Notes under the pieces: model-generated
What the model saw: only the letters and a program-made list of their open reading frames with translations
What the model was told of the DNA's origin: nothing
Database searches by the model: none
Made by a program: the position numbers and the translations under genes
Part shown: positions 1-11,339 of the stretch, one piece after another
How the letters are laid out: each line of letters begins with the position of its first letter
Position numbering within the stretch: position 1 is the first letter of the stretch
Assembly (NCBI GenBank): GCA_036924085.1
Contig: JAVGWX010000002.1
Location: 53,116,105-53,180,104 of the forward strand
DNA: 64,000 nucleotides
Reading direction: 5' to 3'
Source of the DNA: Ariolimax columbianus
Taxonomy: Eukaryota; Mollusca; Gastropoda; Stylommatophora; Arionidae

Positions 1-1105
1 TTATTTAAAAAGTTAAAATCACATGGAATAGGTGGGAGGTTGCCGAATGGATTGACAGTTGGTAAAGGGAAAGAAGCAGAGAGTGGGCATAAATAAGGAG
101 TACTCTGAGTGGTGTGAAGTAAAAGGTGGAGTACCACAGGGCTCACTTTTGGGACCGATATTGTTCTTGAAATATATATATATATAAACGATTTGGACAT
201 TGATATGGGATCCATGATTGAAAAATGTGACAATGACACAAAACTATGTAGAAGTGTCTCATCTATAGCAGAGGTTGATATATTGAGGGATTTAGATAGA
301 ATCCTAGACTGATCTGAGAAATGGCAAATGGAGTTTAATATAGATAAATATGCAGTCATCCGCATGGATAGATCTGTTATGGAACATAATTACAGAATTG
401 GGGAGGGAGAACAATATTAGAATGATAGATAAGGAAAGGGACCTAGGGGTTATAATAGAGCATACAGGAAAAATTAATGAGCAAGTCCAGGTAGCAGTGA
501 AGAAGGCAAATACAATGTTAGGTATGATAAAAAGAAATATTAAACATAGGAGTAAGGAGGTGATTTCAAACTGTATAAAGCATTAGTTAGACCTAGATTG
601 GAGTACTGTGTACAGGTGTGGAGTACTTAGAGCAGAAGAGTAATTAACAATCTGGAAAGGATACAAAGAAGAGCGACAAAACTGATAGTGGGATTCCAGA
701 ATTACAGTTACGAGGAAAGACTTCGAAAAACTGGCCTAGAATCTCAAGAAAATAAAAAATTCGAGGTGACCTAATACAGGTTTATAAGATAATCACAGGA
801 AAGGTAAAATTAGACTATAACAAGTTGTTTTTTTCAAAATACAACCACCAACGAGAACAAGAGGGCACAGATACAAATTAACTAAATAAAGGTCCAGATT
901 GGATATTAGGACATTTTTTTCTAGTCAGAGAGTGGTGAATGCTTGGAATGCATTACCACAAGAGATGGTGGAGGCAGATACAGTTAATGCATTTAAGAAT
1001 AGATTGGATGTGCATAGTTTTTAGAGCATGCTAATGCACATGTGACTGGTTGTCTACAGACTCTGATGAGTATTCTAAACCAGTATAAAAACGTTTAGTT
1101 AAATT
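1..1105 (+). mobile_element. CR1-like LINE, 5'-truncated RT remnant
   Basis: Decayed non-LTR reverse transcriptase read across frames. At 124-170 the translation gives GGVPQGSLLGPILFL, the palm motif of LINE RTs, followed by an AT-dinucleotide tract (about 169-187) and then INDLD. The catalytic F/YADD box reads C-D-N-D near 222-240, so the active site is lost. Downstream, 430-600 reads like the thumb region (KERDLGVIIEHTGKINEQV), then LYKALVRPRLEYCVQVWS at 580-625, then LERIQRRATKLIVGFQ and a C-terminal stretch ending WNALPQ near 965. The 3' UTR runs to about 1105. A second copy with the same 3' UTR lies at 26939-28510. Stops and frameshifts show it is dead. The CR1-like assignment is inference. 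Confidence 0.8.
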
Positions 1106-1147
1106 AAGTTAAGCAATATTATTTTTCTTAGTTCCTTGGTCAGTGAC

Positions 1148-1515
1148 AGAGTCGAGTGACATAGTGGCCAGTGACCGTCACGTCTGATTGCGTTGTAAAG
1201 GACAGCAACAAACTCCCTTCACTTCATCCGGTCTGCTGTCATCCTTCATACAGTGCCCCAACTCTGAATAGTCAATTTCATTTCGACCTCTTCGGTTCTT
1301 CGCTAAGTTGTCTTAGATCAGCTTCTCTTTCACCTTGCCTCTGGGGTCCACACCAAGACATTGATGGTGATGGTGTCTGGTTCTTTTCTTCGGACGTGGC
1401 CTATCAATTTCCATCACCGACCAATAATGATGGTGTCCATGTTTTCTTAATTGATCCGGAAAAGCAGCTCTCGTTTGGTGATGGTGTTCGGGTAGAGAAT
1501 TATATTAATCCTTCT
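1148..1515 (-). pseudogene. RTE/SR2-like LINE C-terminal remnant
   Basis: Read on the minus strand, 1270-1480 gives fragments such as WKLIGHVRRKEPDTITINVL and VWTPEA. These match the W.GHVLR-[K/R].P....-.L.W.P.G motif that follows the RT domain in RTE-type LINEs. Frameshifts and stops break it. A plus-strand open frame of 123 codons over the same bases (1171-1542) is the antisense shadow and has no recognisable domain. It borders the end of the CR1-like element, so two LINE pieces lie side by side. Clade is inferred from motif memory only. Confidence 0.55.
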
Positions 1516-2013
1516 GGGACAGGTTGTATGAAAAGACGATAATTTTGATGAATATTTTCCCGTTACACTCCGCACAGTATAGATCACTTCCAAACGTTGT
1601 TTAAATATAAACAAAATTGTGAGTTATTTATTCACAATTTCTCATAACTTGAAAATGCAACTCGCATTATGTTAGTGTACGTTAAAGAAGCATATTCTTG
1701 GGACTTGTGTGGGTCTACTGTTGTTATCATGTTGGGACTATCGTCAATCCAAGAACTAACATGTTGACTTTGAAAGCATCCATTTTGTAGACAGCACGTA
1801 TGGACAAAGTTGGTATACTGAACTCAGAAACTGCCTGCTGAATGACGGCGCTCCAATCGCAGCTATGGTCATGTACAGACAACTGGAGTTTGGCATTAAA
1901 CATCGAGTAGGGAGGGGCGCCGTAGAGGATGGGACAGGAGTGTGTATACCAGCACCAGCGAGCTACTGGAACCAACAGGTTCCTGAAACATTTGTCAAGA
2001 GAAATAGGTATAA

Positions 2014-2016
2014 AGT

Positions 2017-2054
<38 letters not shown>
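2014..2054. repeat. (GA)n microsatellite
   Basis: Purine GA dinucleotide tract with one AAAG interruption. It creates spurious Arg-Glu and Ser-Leu runs in overlapping open frames. Confidence 0.95.
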
Positions 2055-2234
2055 CTAGACACCTATGGATCTACCCGGAGAGCAGTGATGATGATTATGT
2101 TTATCATTGCAACTATCATAATTATCACTCACTTAAATGCATTATTTCTGACAAGTACAATTGATTTAGATGGCCACGGGATAAATATTGGGGATTGTTT
2201 GTTTGGAAGTACTCTCAACTTGAGTCGATGTGGT

Positions 2235-3875
2235 TTTCGTGAGATTATTTGTGGAGATAAATATTTTGTGGAGAAAGATACAAGTACTTTGTGGAGAGAT
2301 ATTTTGTGGAGAGAGATACTTTGTGGAGAGAGATACTTTGTTGAGGGGATATTTTGGTGAGAGAAATATTTTGAGACGACTGCTATTTCGTAAATAGCGA
2401 TATTTTGAGGAAGGGGATACTTTGTGGAGAGAACTATTTTCAGAAGCGGAATATTTTGTGGAGAGAGAAATATATTTTGATGAGACAGCTTTTTTGTGGA
2501 GAGGGCGTTTTTGATTGATGAGGTGGATAATTTGTAGAGATTAATATTTTGTGGTGAAGGATATTTTTGTGTAGGGAGATATTTTATTGAGAGAGCTATT
2601 TTGTGTTGTGAGTTGTTTGTGGAAAAATATATTTTGTGTCAGGAGATATTTTGTAGGAAGGAGTTATTTTGCGTAGGGAGATATTTTTTGCAGATAGCTT
2701 TTTTTTTGTGTTGGGAGTTAATTGTGGAAAGAGCTATTTTTGTGTTGGGAGATATTTTGTGGAAATAGCTTTTTTGTGGAAAGAGCTATTTTGTGGAGAA
2801 GGTTAATTTGTGGAGAAGGTTAATTTGTGGAGAAAGTTATTTTTGGTTAGGAGTTATTTTTTGGAGAGAGTTATTTTGTAGAGAGAGTTATTTTGTGGAG
2901 AGAGTTATTTTGTATTGGAAGTTATTTTGTGGAAGATGCATTTTTTTGTGTGTAGGGATTTAATTTGTGGAGAAAGCTATTTTGTAGAGAGAGTTATTTT
3001 GTGGGGAGTTATTTTGTGTAGGTGGTTAATTTGTGAAGAAAGCTACTTTGTGAAGAGAGTTATTTTGTGGAGAGAGCCATTTAGTGTAGGGAGATTTCTT
3101 GTGGAGAAAGCTATTTTGTGGAGAGAGCCATTTAGTGTAGGGATATATCTTGTGGAGAAAGTTATTTTGTGGAGAGAGCCATTTAGTGTAGGGAAATATT
3201 TTGTGGAGATAACTATTCTGTGTATCGAGTTATTTTGTGGAGCAGGCTATTTTGTGTAAAGAGTTATTTTGTCGAAATAACTATTTGTGTAAAGAGTTAT
3301 TTTGTGGAGAGAGCTATTCTGTGTAGGGAGTTATTTTGTGGAAATAACTATTTTGTGTAAGGAGTTATTTTGTGGAGAAAGCTATTTTGTGTAGGGAGTT
3401 ATTTTGTGGAGAGGGCTATTTTGTGTAGGGTGTTATTTTGTTGAGAGAGCTATTTTGTGTTTGGAGTTATTTTGTGGAGAGCTATTTTGTGGAGAGATTT
3501 ATTCTGTGTAGTGAGTTATTTTGTGGAGAGGGCTATTTTGTGTAGGGAGTTATTTTGTGGAGAGGGCTATTTTGTGTAGGGAGATATTTTGTGGAGAGGG
3601 CTATTTTGTGTAGGGAAATATTTTGTGGAGAGGGCTATTTTGTTGAGAGCTATTATTGTGTAGTGAGTTATTTTGTGGAGAGGGCTATTTTGTGTAAAGA
3701 TATATTTTGTTAAGAGGGCTATTTTGTGTAGGGAGATATTTTGTGGAGAGCTATTTTGTGGAGAGACATTCTGTGTAGTGAGTTATTTTGTGGAGAGGGC
3801 TATTTTGCGTAGGGAGATATTTTGTGGGGAGATCTATTTTGTAGAGAGTGACATTTTGTGAAGAGCACTATTGTT
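2235..3875. repeat. Degenerate ~20-45 bp minisatellite (TTTTGTGGAGAGAG-rich)
   Basis: About 1.6 kb of diverged tandem units built on the words TTATTTTGTGGAGAGAG and CTATTTTGTGTAGGGAG. Spacing is irregular at the left and settles into an alternating two-word pattern from about 2880 onward. One strand is strongly G/T-rich, poor in C. Open frames at 2915-3259 and 3673-3861 are by-products of the repeat. I see no promoter or gene associated with it. Confidence 0.9.
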
Positions 3876-3879
3876 TTGG

Positions 3880-4900
3880 ATCGTTTTGCTCGGTTAAAGA
3901 AGGGGTGGTGACGGGGATAAAGTGAATACTCGTTGTGAGATCAACTGTTTCACAGGATTGTCATGTGTATTGACAAATTACACAACACCAAACTAAAAAC
4001 TGTAGAGAACGAAAGAGAAACTCAAGATAACAGCCGAGTTCGTCATAGGAGCTCAGCCCGTCTCAAGCAGTAAAAATCAATGAACGAAAAAATGACGAAG
4101 AAGAAGAAAGGTTAGAGCTCTTGCTTCTTTGCTGCAAAGGTATCAAGTTCGCTTCCTTGTAGTGGCTCACTCCAGTCTACTCAGTTATAAATGAGTACCT
4201 GACGTACAGTCAGAGATGCCAAGACAGCGAGAAAGGAACTGGTTACCCTGTATTCACTAAAGAAAATTAACGAATAAGTACAATGAGGTCTCTCCAACAG
4301 TAGTAACTAAAATGTGACTACCTTTTGATTGGTCTATTTTGTCTATCGATACACCTCGTGGGGGGGGGGGGGGGGGTGATGGTGTGAAACGATCAGTAGC
4401 ATGACTTTACACAATAACAGCTGAACGGCTACCAGCACTGCCAAATGCAGGGTTCAGACTCTGTACTGCTGTGTAAGCTAAATTTCAAAAGGAGAACGGA
4501 ACCCCAGGGTTTCACATTTCTCGAGTCTAGTAAGGACACGAAGAAACCAGATACAAACTTACTTCTAATTGTGAAATAAAAGTTCGAAAGGTAAGCCAAG
4601 GAAGACATGACATCTTCTAATGGCCGACTCGGTGGATTTGACTACCTGGCATAGGTTACTGACATGCATAATAGAATAGAAGGATAGCAGTGCTCCAGTG
4701 TGTTTGGTCTGTGTTGGTGTATCGACGCTTATCCTCAGCTAACAGTTCCCTGCCTAAACTGCTCATTCTTTCGTTTGTTGACTCGTATCGCTTCAAGCTG
4801 TCCAGCATTTCGTTTCTCAATTATCCTAGAGTTACTGGGTTCGAATTCATATTAGCCTTTACTTAACTCTTAAGTTAAGAGTTTTTACTAGAAGATCTAC
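3880..4900. other. Unassigned intergenic sequence with poly-G tract
   Basis: No recognisable gene. It holds a run of 17 G at 4360-4376 and a short GAAGAAGAAG run near 4095-4107 that could be a LINE tail. Near 4828-4842 the word GGGTTCGAATTC resembles a Pol III B box, but no A box accompanies it. Confidence 0.6.
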
Positions 4901-4902
4901 TA

Positions 4903-4972
4903 CGTCCGTGATTCGAACATGCAATTTCCGGCATCCGAGTAGGAACACCTTACATCGAGACCACTGATCCTC
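4903..4972 (-). mobile_element. tRNA-derived SINE head, degenerate
   Basis: On the minus strand GATCAGTGGTCTCGATG (A-box-like, about 4955-4970) is followed about 40 bases later by ATGTTCGAATCACGG (B box GTTCGAATC, 4907-4920). The spacing fits an internal Pol III promoter. The cloverleaf is not convincing, so this is probably a SINE head rather than a working tRNA gene. Confidence 0.5.
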
Positions 4973-5592
4973 TTTTATTAAAAAAAAGAAATGTATCGTG
5001 GAGCACACAACCTCAAATGTGGAAAATCAACAGAGTGCCCTCATGGTGAGACCCTTCCATCGCACTTCGGTTGGTTGACCTCTGAGATCGCCCTAACTAT
5101 TATAGCATAGGTACACACAGACGCACACATGCATCCAAGCACTGGTTAATATGTCCTGATATCGCATAAAAGACTACGGTATGGGGTGGAAAAGGCGTGT
5201 TCCGCCAGTAGAATACAAAGAGGCAAACCTTTAGCTGAAAAAAAAAGAAAGCGTTCCATTTCACCCCTCTCATCTTCCATACCCTGTTTGGTCTTACATA
5301 CTAGGTAACAGGTAGTGAATTCAAACAGAATTACTATTGGAGAATGATAAACGGTCCGAAATAAACTTGGTACCCCCTGATAAAATTATTCTCGGTGGGT
5401 CTGATCTGGTGAATATGTTGTCCATGTGTTTATAATATGATCGTCTTTGTGATTGTTGTTGTTGTCATTAACTATAAATTGTAAAGTATCTCAACATTTT
5501 TGCGTTCTACACAAATGAGCTTGGCGCCACCAGTCCTAATCATGACCTACTTAACCTTCGCAGGAAAATTGCTAAATTTGTGATAATAAAGT

Positions 5593-5728
5593 GAGCTCCC
5601 TTTGCTGTAACGGCGTTTCAGGACGTCGCGTGCAGTCACTAGAGTCAGTAACACAAAGAATCCCACGGATCTTTAGCTTAAGTGACTGCCCGAGACGTTC
5701 TGAAACGCCATTAGTGCAAAAGGAGCTC
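5593..5728. repeat. Foldback element, 48-bp imperfect inverted repeat
   Basis: Left arm 5593-5640 and right arm 5681-5728 are both 48 bases. They pair as reverse complements with 7 mismatches by eye (about 85%), around a 40-base loop. Both outer ends are the word GAGCTC. No clear target-site duplication was found. It could be a small MITE or a solo foldback. Two overlapping short open frames (5572-5904 minus, 5591-5797 plus) are shadows. Confidence 0.75.
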
Positions 5729-6393
5729 GCTGATACAAAGGTACCTAGATCTCGTCTCGACAAGTTCCAGCTAACCCAGCTGGAAATGCGTACCTGAAAA
5801 TTAGGAAAGACAATGCTGCACCTAATAAAATGTGACGACATTATTAATCTATGACAGCAACATGTTGGTGGGGGAGAGGGGCGGGGGCGGTGATGAGGTA
5901 GCAAGACGGTTAGTGGCTCCGCTCACAGCTTAAACTTGTTTGTGCTCGCATTCATGACACAGAAAAGTCGTGGGAAGTTGCCTTATTTTTATCGAAATCG
6001 AGCTGAGGTCGGCACTGTTAAGGCGCAAAAGAACTTCTACAGTTTTACGTGATTATGTTGGGGATTCCTTGCGGGATTACTAAAATAACATAATTTATTT
6101 TAATACACATAATTCGGTATTGTCTTAAAGTTGACATAGCGACTTGAAATAAGTTGCACTGATCACTGCATCTTTGCATGTTTGAGCGTTACAAAAAATG
6201 TAATTAACATTAGAATCTGCGAAATTACGCAAATCACCACTGTATGCGAAATATTCAGAACACACGTCAAAAGAATACTGCCCTCAAGTGAGAGAACGAA
6301 AGTGAAAACTCGGAGACATGGCACATTGTCAACACACTCGCGCGTTGTCTAGGGTCAAGGCGAAGTTGGCCATGATCAAGGACTGATAGATAG
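5729..6393. other. Unassigned intergenic sequence
   Basis: No gene, tRNA or repeat family recognised. A short G-rich stretch lies at 5862-5892. Confidence 0.5.
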
Positions 6394-6660
6394 ATATTCT
6401 GATGTATCGGCGAGTCTAAAAGCGATGTTCTGATATATAGACGAGCCTAATGGGAATGTTCTGATATATAGACGAGCCTAATGGGAATGTTCTGATATAT
6501 AGACGAGTCAAATGGGGATGTTCTGATATATAGACGAGTCTAATGGGAATGTTCTGATATATGGACGCGTCTAATGGGGATGTTCTGATATATAGACGAG
6601 TCTAATGGGGATGTTCTGATATATGGACGAGTCTAATGGTGATGTTCTGATATATGATAT
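6394..6660. repeat. 31-bp tandem array, ~8.5 copies
   Basis: Unit contains GATGTTCTGATATATAGACG followed by AGTCTAATGGG. The first unit is the most diverged, and the array ends in a doubled GATATATC. Because 31 is not a multiple of three, no long frame runs through it. Confidence 0.95.
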
Positions 6661-7025
6661 ATCATCGTAGTGAAAGTAACAGTGTTCTACGCTCCATCGC
6701 TCGTTGGGTAGCTTGGCGCCGCGCCATGTCACTTTTTCGTAGGTTCCACACCTTGTAGTCATAATGACCATGCTGTTGGAGGTGAGGGCTTTCGCTTTGT
6801 TGTTTTCCATCTGTTGATGCGATTGAAGCAGGACCATCCTGCTACTTTCCTTGGTGATATCTCTTTATGCGTGTCGGGGCCCTTCGTAACTGATAAATGA
6901 CATCGTTTAAAAAAAAAAATATGTAAATAATTTACTGAAGTTGACAAAAGAGAGGAACACTATGTTCGCTATTGTTGTTGTTAGAAAGTATTCGTGCTGA
7001 GTTGAGTAAGTCATGCCGACATTTC

Positions 7026-7065
7026 TTTGGTAGCTGGTTACAGTAGTTCTTCTCACACCCCGAGT
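7026..7065 (+). repeat. Partial copy of dispersed repeat A
   Basis: The words TAGCTGGTTACAGTAG and TTCTCACACCCCGAG resemble the first 40 bases of the copies at 7660, 33772 and (inverted) 21503. Only this end is preserved. Confidence 0.4.
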
Positions 7066-7257
7066 CGTAGTTGAGAAGGTAAAACGTGTTAACCATGGCC
7101 GTAGTGCATTGCAAGGCTTCTCAGTAAGGTCAAGACTATGGGGATTCAAGTATCGATCTCCAAATCGTTATCCAGACTGCTGGAAGCACGAAAGGGGGCG
7201 GAGTTAGGGTCTTGATCGGTTAACCTGACCTTGATTACTAGGCGTACATGTTCATGT

Positions 7258-7603
7258 ACTATTGTTGTTGTTGATGTTGATGATGTTGTTGTTGATGTTG
7301 ATCTTTGTTGATGTTGTTGATGATGTTGTTGTTGATGTTTGTTGATGTTTGTTGATGTTGTTGATGATGTTGTTGATGATGTTGTTGATGTTTGTTGATG
7401 TTATTGATGATGTTGTTGATGATGTTGTTGTTGATGTTGTTGATGATGTTGTTGATGATGTTGATCTTTGTTGATGTTGTTGTTGTTGATGTTGTTGATG
7501 TTTGTTGATGTTATTGATGATGTTGTTGATGATGTTGTTGTTGATGTTGTTGGTTATGTTGTTGTTAATGTTGTTGTTAATGTTGTTGTTGATCTTGTTG
7601 TTA
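7258..7603. repeat. GTT/GAT compound trinucleotide tract
   Basis: About 345 bases built from GTT and GAT triplets with a higher-order pattern (GTTGTTGATGATGTTGTTG). Typical compound microsatellite expansion. Confidence 0.95.
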
Positions 7604-7659
7604 AATGCCCATAATGAGTAAGTTTACTCTTTTGTGCGCCTTGAAAAGGATTTTACGTA

Positions 7660-7942
7660 GCGGGTTGTAGTAGCTTTCCTCACATCCCGAGCATGCTGAT
7701 GAAGTTTGATCGCGGTCCTCCAGACGGTTGTGCTATGCTTGACTTCATCTACATGGCGCTCACTACTTTGAAGATCACATCGATCCACATCTTGTCAGCC
7801 ACGCTGCCTTGACAACAGCATGTTTCCAGGAAAAGATACACAGAAGAGATATTGTGGTCTTGGTCAGTGTATTGTGTCTGACCCTGACGCGACGTCCTAG
7901 TCAATATGTTGTGCCTGGCTAGACTAACGTCTCAGTTCCCCG
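7660..7942 (+). repeat. Dispersed repeat A, copy 1
   Basis: About 280 bases that align by eye with 33772-34049 on the same strand and with 21330-21503 inverted. Shared words include GTAGTAGCTTTCCTCA, GAGCATGCTGATG, TCACATCGATCCACATC and TTGTGGTCTTGGTCAGTG. No coding frame is conserved between copies. Termini and TSDs are unclear, so the class is unknown. Confidence 0.75.
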
Positions 7943-9689
7943 TTGGTGTACTATATAAGGTGCTAATAATTGTTACATAATATTGAATTATAGCTTGGTC
8001 GCTAGTCGCAATCAGTGCGATCCAATGAGTACTATAGTACTGTCCTATACTACTATAATTTCTCAGCCAAAAGTATTTATCCGCCAGCTTACGAGACGAG
8101 GGACTAGTTGCATAAATCCTTCCTTACAGCTAAAACAAGGGTTAATGGATGGGAAGATTTATTTTTGACACATATTTGTGTCCCTGGCCAGAAAACAAAC
8201 CAGTCGACATGCGTGAGTTTAGGATGAAATCAGAAACAGCAAACATAAAACTCAGTTTGGGATATTGACAGTTGCTGCACCATATCACACCGCCAGAACA
8301 TCTCCCCAGCTCCCCATCAATTCTTTCTGCTTTCTGTCTGTTCTGAATCGATCCACCAGTTACCCCTGTCTTGTCTGAAACGTTGATATCAGTACAAGCC
8401 TTGGTCTAGCGCGTAGTACGACTGGTTATGCATGCTGGATAACCATCCCATATTCACAGTAATAACAATGACAGAATTGTTTTATGAATTTTATGAAAAT
8501 GTAATAAACACTTATCAAACGAGGATACAGGATTATATGTGATTCATCATCATCAGTCTCATAGCCTAGAAGGTCGTTGACGCACCGTTATTGCAGTTTG
8601 TCGTACCAGCTCTCGCCATACAACAACGGTGTGTCTTAGGCCGCTACACACCTGACGGAGACCATCTCTCTCCAGGTGGCAGTTCATTGTAGTTGCGTCT
8701 AAATTTCATACAACAAAGCTGACCCTGTCTTCAGCTAGGGCGAAGGGAACCAATCTCGTGAAGTTCAGCCGTGTGAACTAGACCGTGAAATATGACACAT
8801 GTTTAAGCGTAGTGCTATTTATATAGCCGATGTCATTTTCCAGGATAATCGGACGGAAGAAAGCACACAAAACGAACGAATTAACCAGATCAAATGGAAA
8901 ACCATAATAGGTTTCCTTGATCACAAAAGTGTAAGTCGTCGACTAGTGTGAATTCACGGCAAATCCATGGTCTGGCAGCATCTATAATGCACTAAAACAA
9001 CATAGAAATGTAGACCAGCAGCGAGTTACGGTGCTGTCTTTGCTGCTCTGTCTATATATGTGCTTGTATACAAGAAAATACTTAATTCGTCCGACGCTGG
9101 ACCACACCTATAGCCGTTTAGGAAACTTTCCATCTCAGATCCCAACAGGTGTATGTGAAGTTTGGGTCAGTGGTACACTGTTCCAACTAAGATGACCTTT
9201 ACGTGTGTTCAGCGCCCGTTTCATCAAAGGTAAGGATGCGCATCTTCAAGTTTTCAGTTTTATTTCTCACCTGCTCAAAGGAAATACTTCCTTCTTAAAT
9301 TACGATTAAATGTTTAGTTTATGAACACTAACATTCTAAGTTTATATCTAAAATATCAAAATATATAGAAATATCGTTCAATTTTTAATAACATTTTTCC
9401 TGTCCACACAGAATTCCACAAAAAAGCTATAATTAGCTTGCATGACGTCTTGTTATCAATTCAAAATGCAGACTATTAGAAAAGGGCACGATGTTCCCAA
9501 AGCTTTAGGATTCAGTAGCTATTACTAATAAATCCTATGCCTTCCCTTCCGACGAATTTGTAACGATATGTGTGGGCATAAAAGACAAGGGTCTATTATG
9601 GTAGTATTGTATTGCCTGTCATCTTTATGTCTCTTGTGGTTATCGAAAAGACACGACAAACTGCGTTAGATGCCTTCCCACCTTTCTAC
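7943..9689. other. Unassigned intergenic sequence
   Basis: No recognisable gene or repeat with a second copy in this window. The open frame at 7983-8168 has no domain signature. AT-rich from 9290 to 9480. Confidence 0.5.
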
Positions 9690-9965
9690 CCTGCGGGTTA
9701 CATGTTTACGGAAAGGCTTCTGTGGTAACCCTGAGGCAAAATCTGCATCCTATGCTATCTCCAGTCGTCTCGATAAAGGTCTTGCCACTGGCAAAGGGTA
9801 GCTTAGGCTCTGTGAGTGAGGTTGACAAAAGGCGCAGTTTCTTCCTCACTTTAATCCAAATCTCCGCGCAAGTCACCCATTTCAGCGGACATGGCAAGAG
9901 ATACGACTGTCCACACGGCTGAACAAAGAGAGTAGTCTTCATCACTTGTGATGGACAAACTATCG
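9690..9965 (-). repeat. Dispersed repeat B, uninterrupted copy
   Basis: Read on the minus strand this ~275-base unit matches, in order, three pieces at 29345-29435, 29661-29732 and 30004-30120 on the plus strand. Shared words include CTCTTTGTTCAGCCGTGTGG, GTCCGCTGAAATG, TATCGAGACGACTGGAGATA and GAAGCCTTTCCCGTAAAC. It has a 90-codon minus-strand frame with no family I recognise. It serves as the empty-site reference for two SINE insertions. Confidence 0.75.
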
Positions 9966-10227
9966 TGAACATGCTCACATGCTAGTATTTCAAATAGGAT
10001 GATGTTGAGGCCAGTGGTTGGTTACATACATCACAATCATGTGTCCCATATAGCGGCGCTGACAATAATGTTTTTCCGCCGCTGCAAGTCTTATAATCCT
10101 CAGTTCTCCATTCTCCCGGGTCAGTTCTTGCCAAGAACTGTACTTCGGACAAACGTATAGATGATCAATAATCTTCAGCAAATGGCGAAGAGTAAGAAAA
10201 CTATTAGCCCACTGGTTGTACATACTA

Positions 10228-11335
10228 CTGACACCTCCTTTCAGACACCTCTTCCTACTAAACCCATGATATTACATACTAATGCTCCCTCCTCTCAGAC
10301 ACCTCTCCCTACTAAACCTATGATATTACATACTAATGCTCCCTCCTCTCAGACACCTCTCCCTACTAAACCCATGACTGATATTACATACTAATGCTCC
10401 CTCCTCTCAGACACCTCTCCCTACTAAACCCATGACTGATATTACATACTAATGCTCCCTCCTCTCAGACACCTCTCCCTACTAAACCCATGATATTACA
10501 TACTAATACTCCTTCCTCTCAGACACCTCTCCCTACTAAACCCATGATATTACATACTAATACTCCCTCCTCTCAGACACCTCTCTCTACTAAACCCATG
10601 TTATTACATACTAATACTCCTTCCTCTCAGACACCTCTCCCTACTAAACCCATGACTGATATTACATACTAATGCTCTCTCCTCTCAGACACCTCTCCCT
10701 ACTAAACCCATGATATTACATACTAATGCTCCCTCCTCTCAGACACCTCTCCCTACTAAACCCACGACTGATATTACATACTAATGCTCCCTCCACTCAG
10801 ACACCTCTCCCTACTAAACCCATGACTGATATTACATACTAATGCTCCCTCCTCTCAGACACCTCTCCCTACTAAACCCATGACTGATATTACATACTAA
10901 TGCTCCCTCCTCTCAGACACCTCTCCCTACTAAACCCATGATATTACATACTAATGCTCCCTCCTCTCAGACACCTCTCCCTACTAAACCCATGATATTA
11001 CATACTAATGCTCCCTCCTCTCAGACACCTCTCCCTACTAAACCCATGATATTACATACTAATACTCTCTACTCTCAGACACCTCTCTCTACTAAACCCA
11101 TGACTGATATTACATACTAATGCTCCCTCCTCTCAGACACCTCTCCCTACTAAACCCATGATATTATATACTAATGCTCCCTCCTCTCAGACACCTCTCC
11201 CTACTAAACCCATGATATTACATACTAATGCTCCCTCCTCTCAGACACCTCTCTCTACTAAACCCATGATATTACATACTAATGCTCCCTCCTCTCAGAC
11301 ACCTCTCCCTACTAAACCCATGACTATTATTACAA
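10228..11335. repeat. 54/58-bp tandem array, ~20 copies
   Basis: The unit includes ACACCTCTCCCTACTAAACC then CATGATATTACATACTAATG and CTCCCTCCTCTCAG. Some units carry a 4-base CTGA insertion (CATGACTGATATT), which makes them 58 bases. Runs of 54-bp units stay open as an 18-codon repeat; each 58-bp unit shifts the frame and ends the open stretch. No start signal or domain suggests a real protein. Confidence 0.95.
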
Positions 11336-11339
11336 ATAT

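Noticed and set aside
1171..1542. 123-codon plus-strand open frame as a possible gene
   Set aside because: The minus strand over the same bases reads as a degraded RTE C-terminal region; the plus frame has no domain or start context.
4360..4376. G-quadruplex regulatory element
   Set aside because: A plain homopolymer G-run with no nearby gene; could also be an assembly-length artefact.
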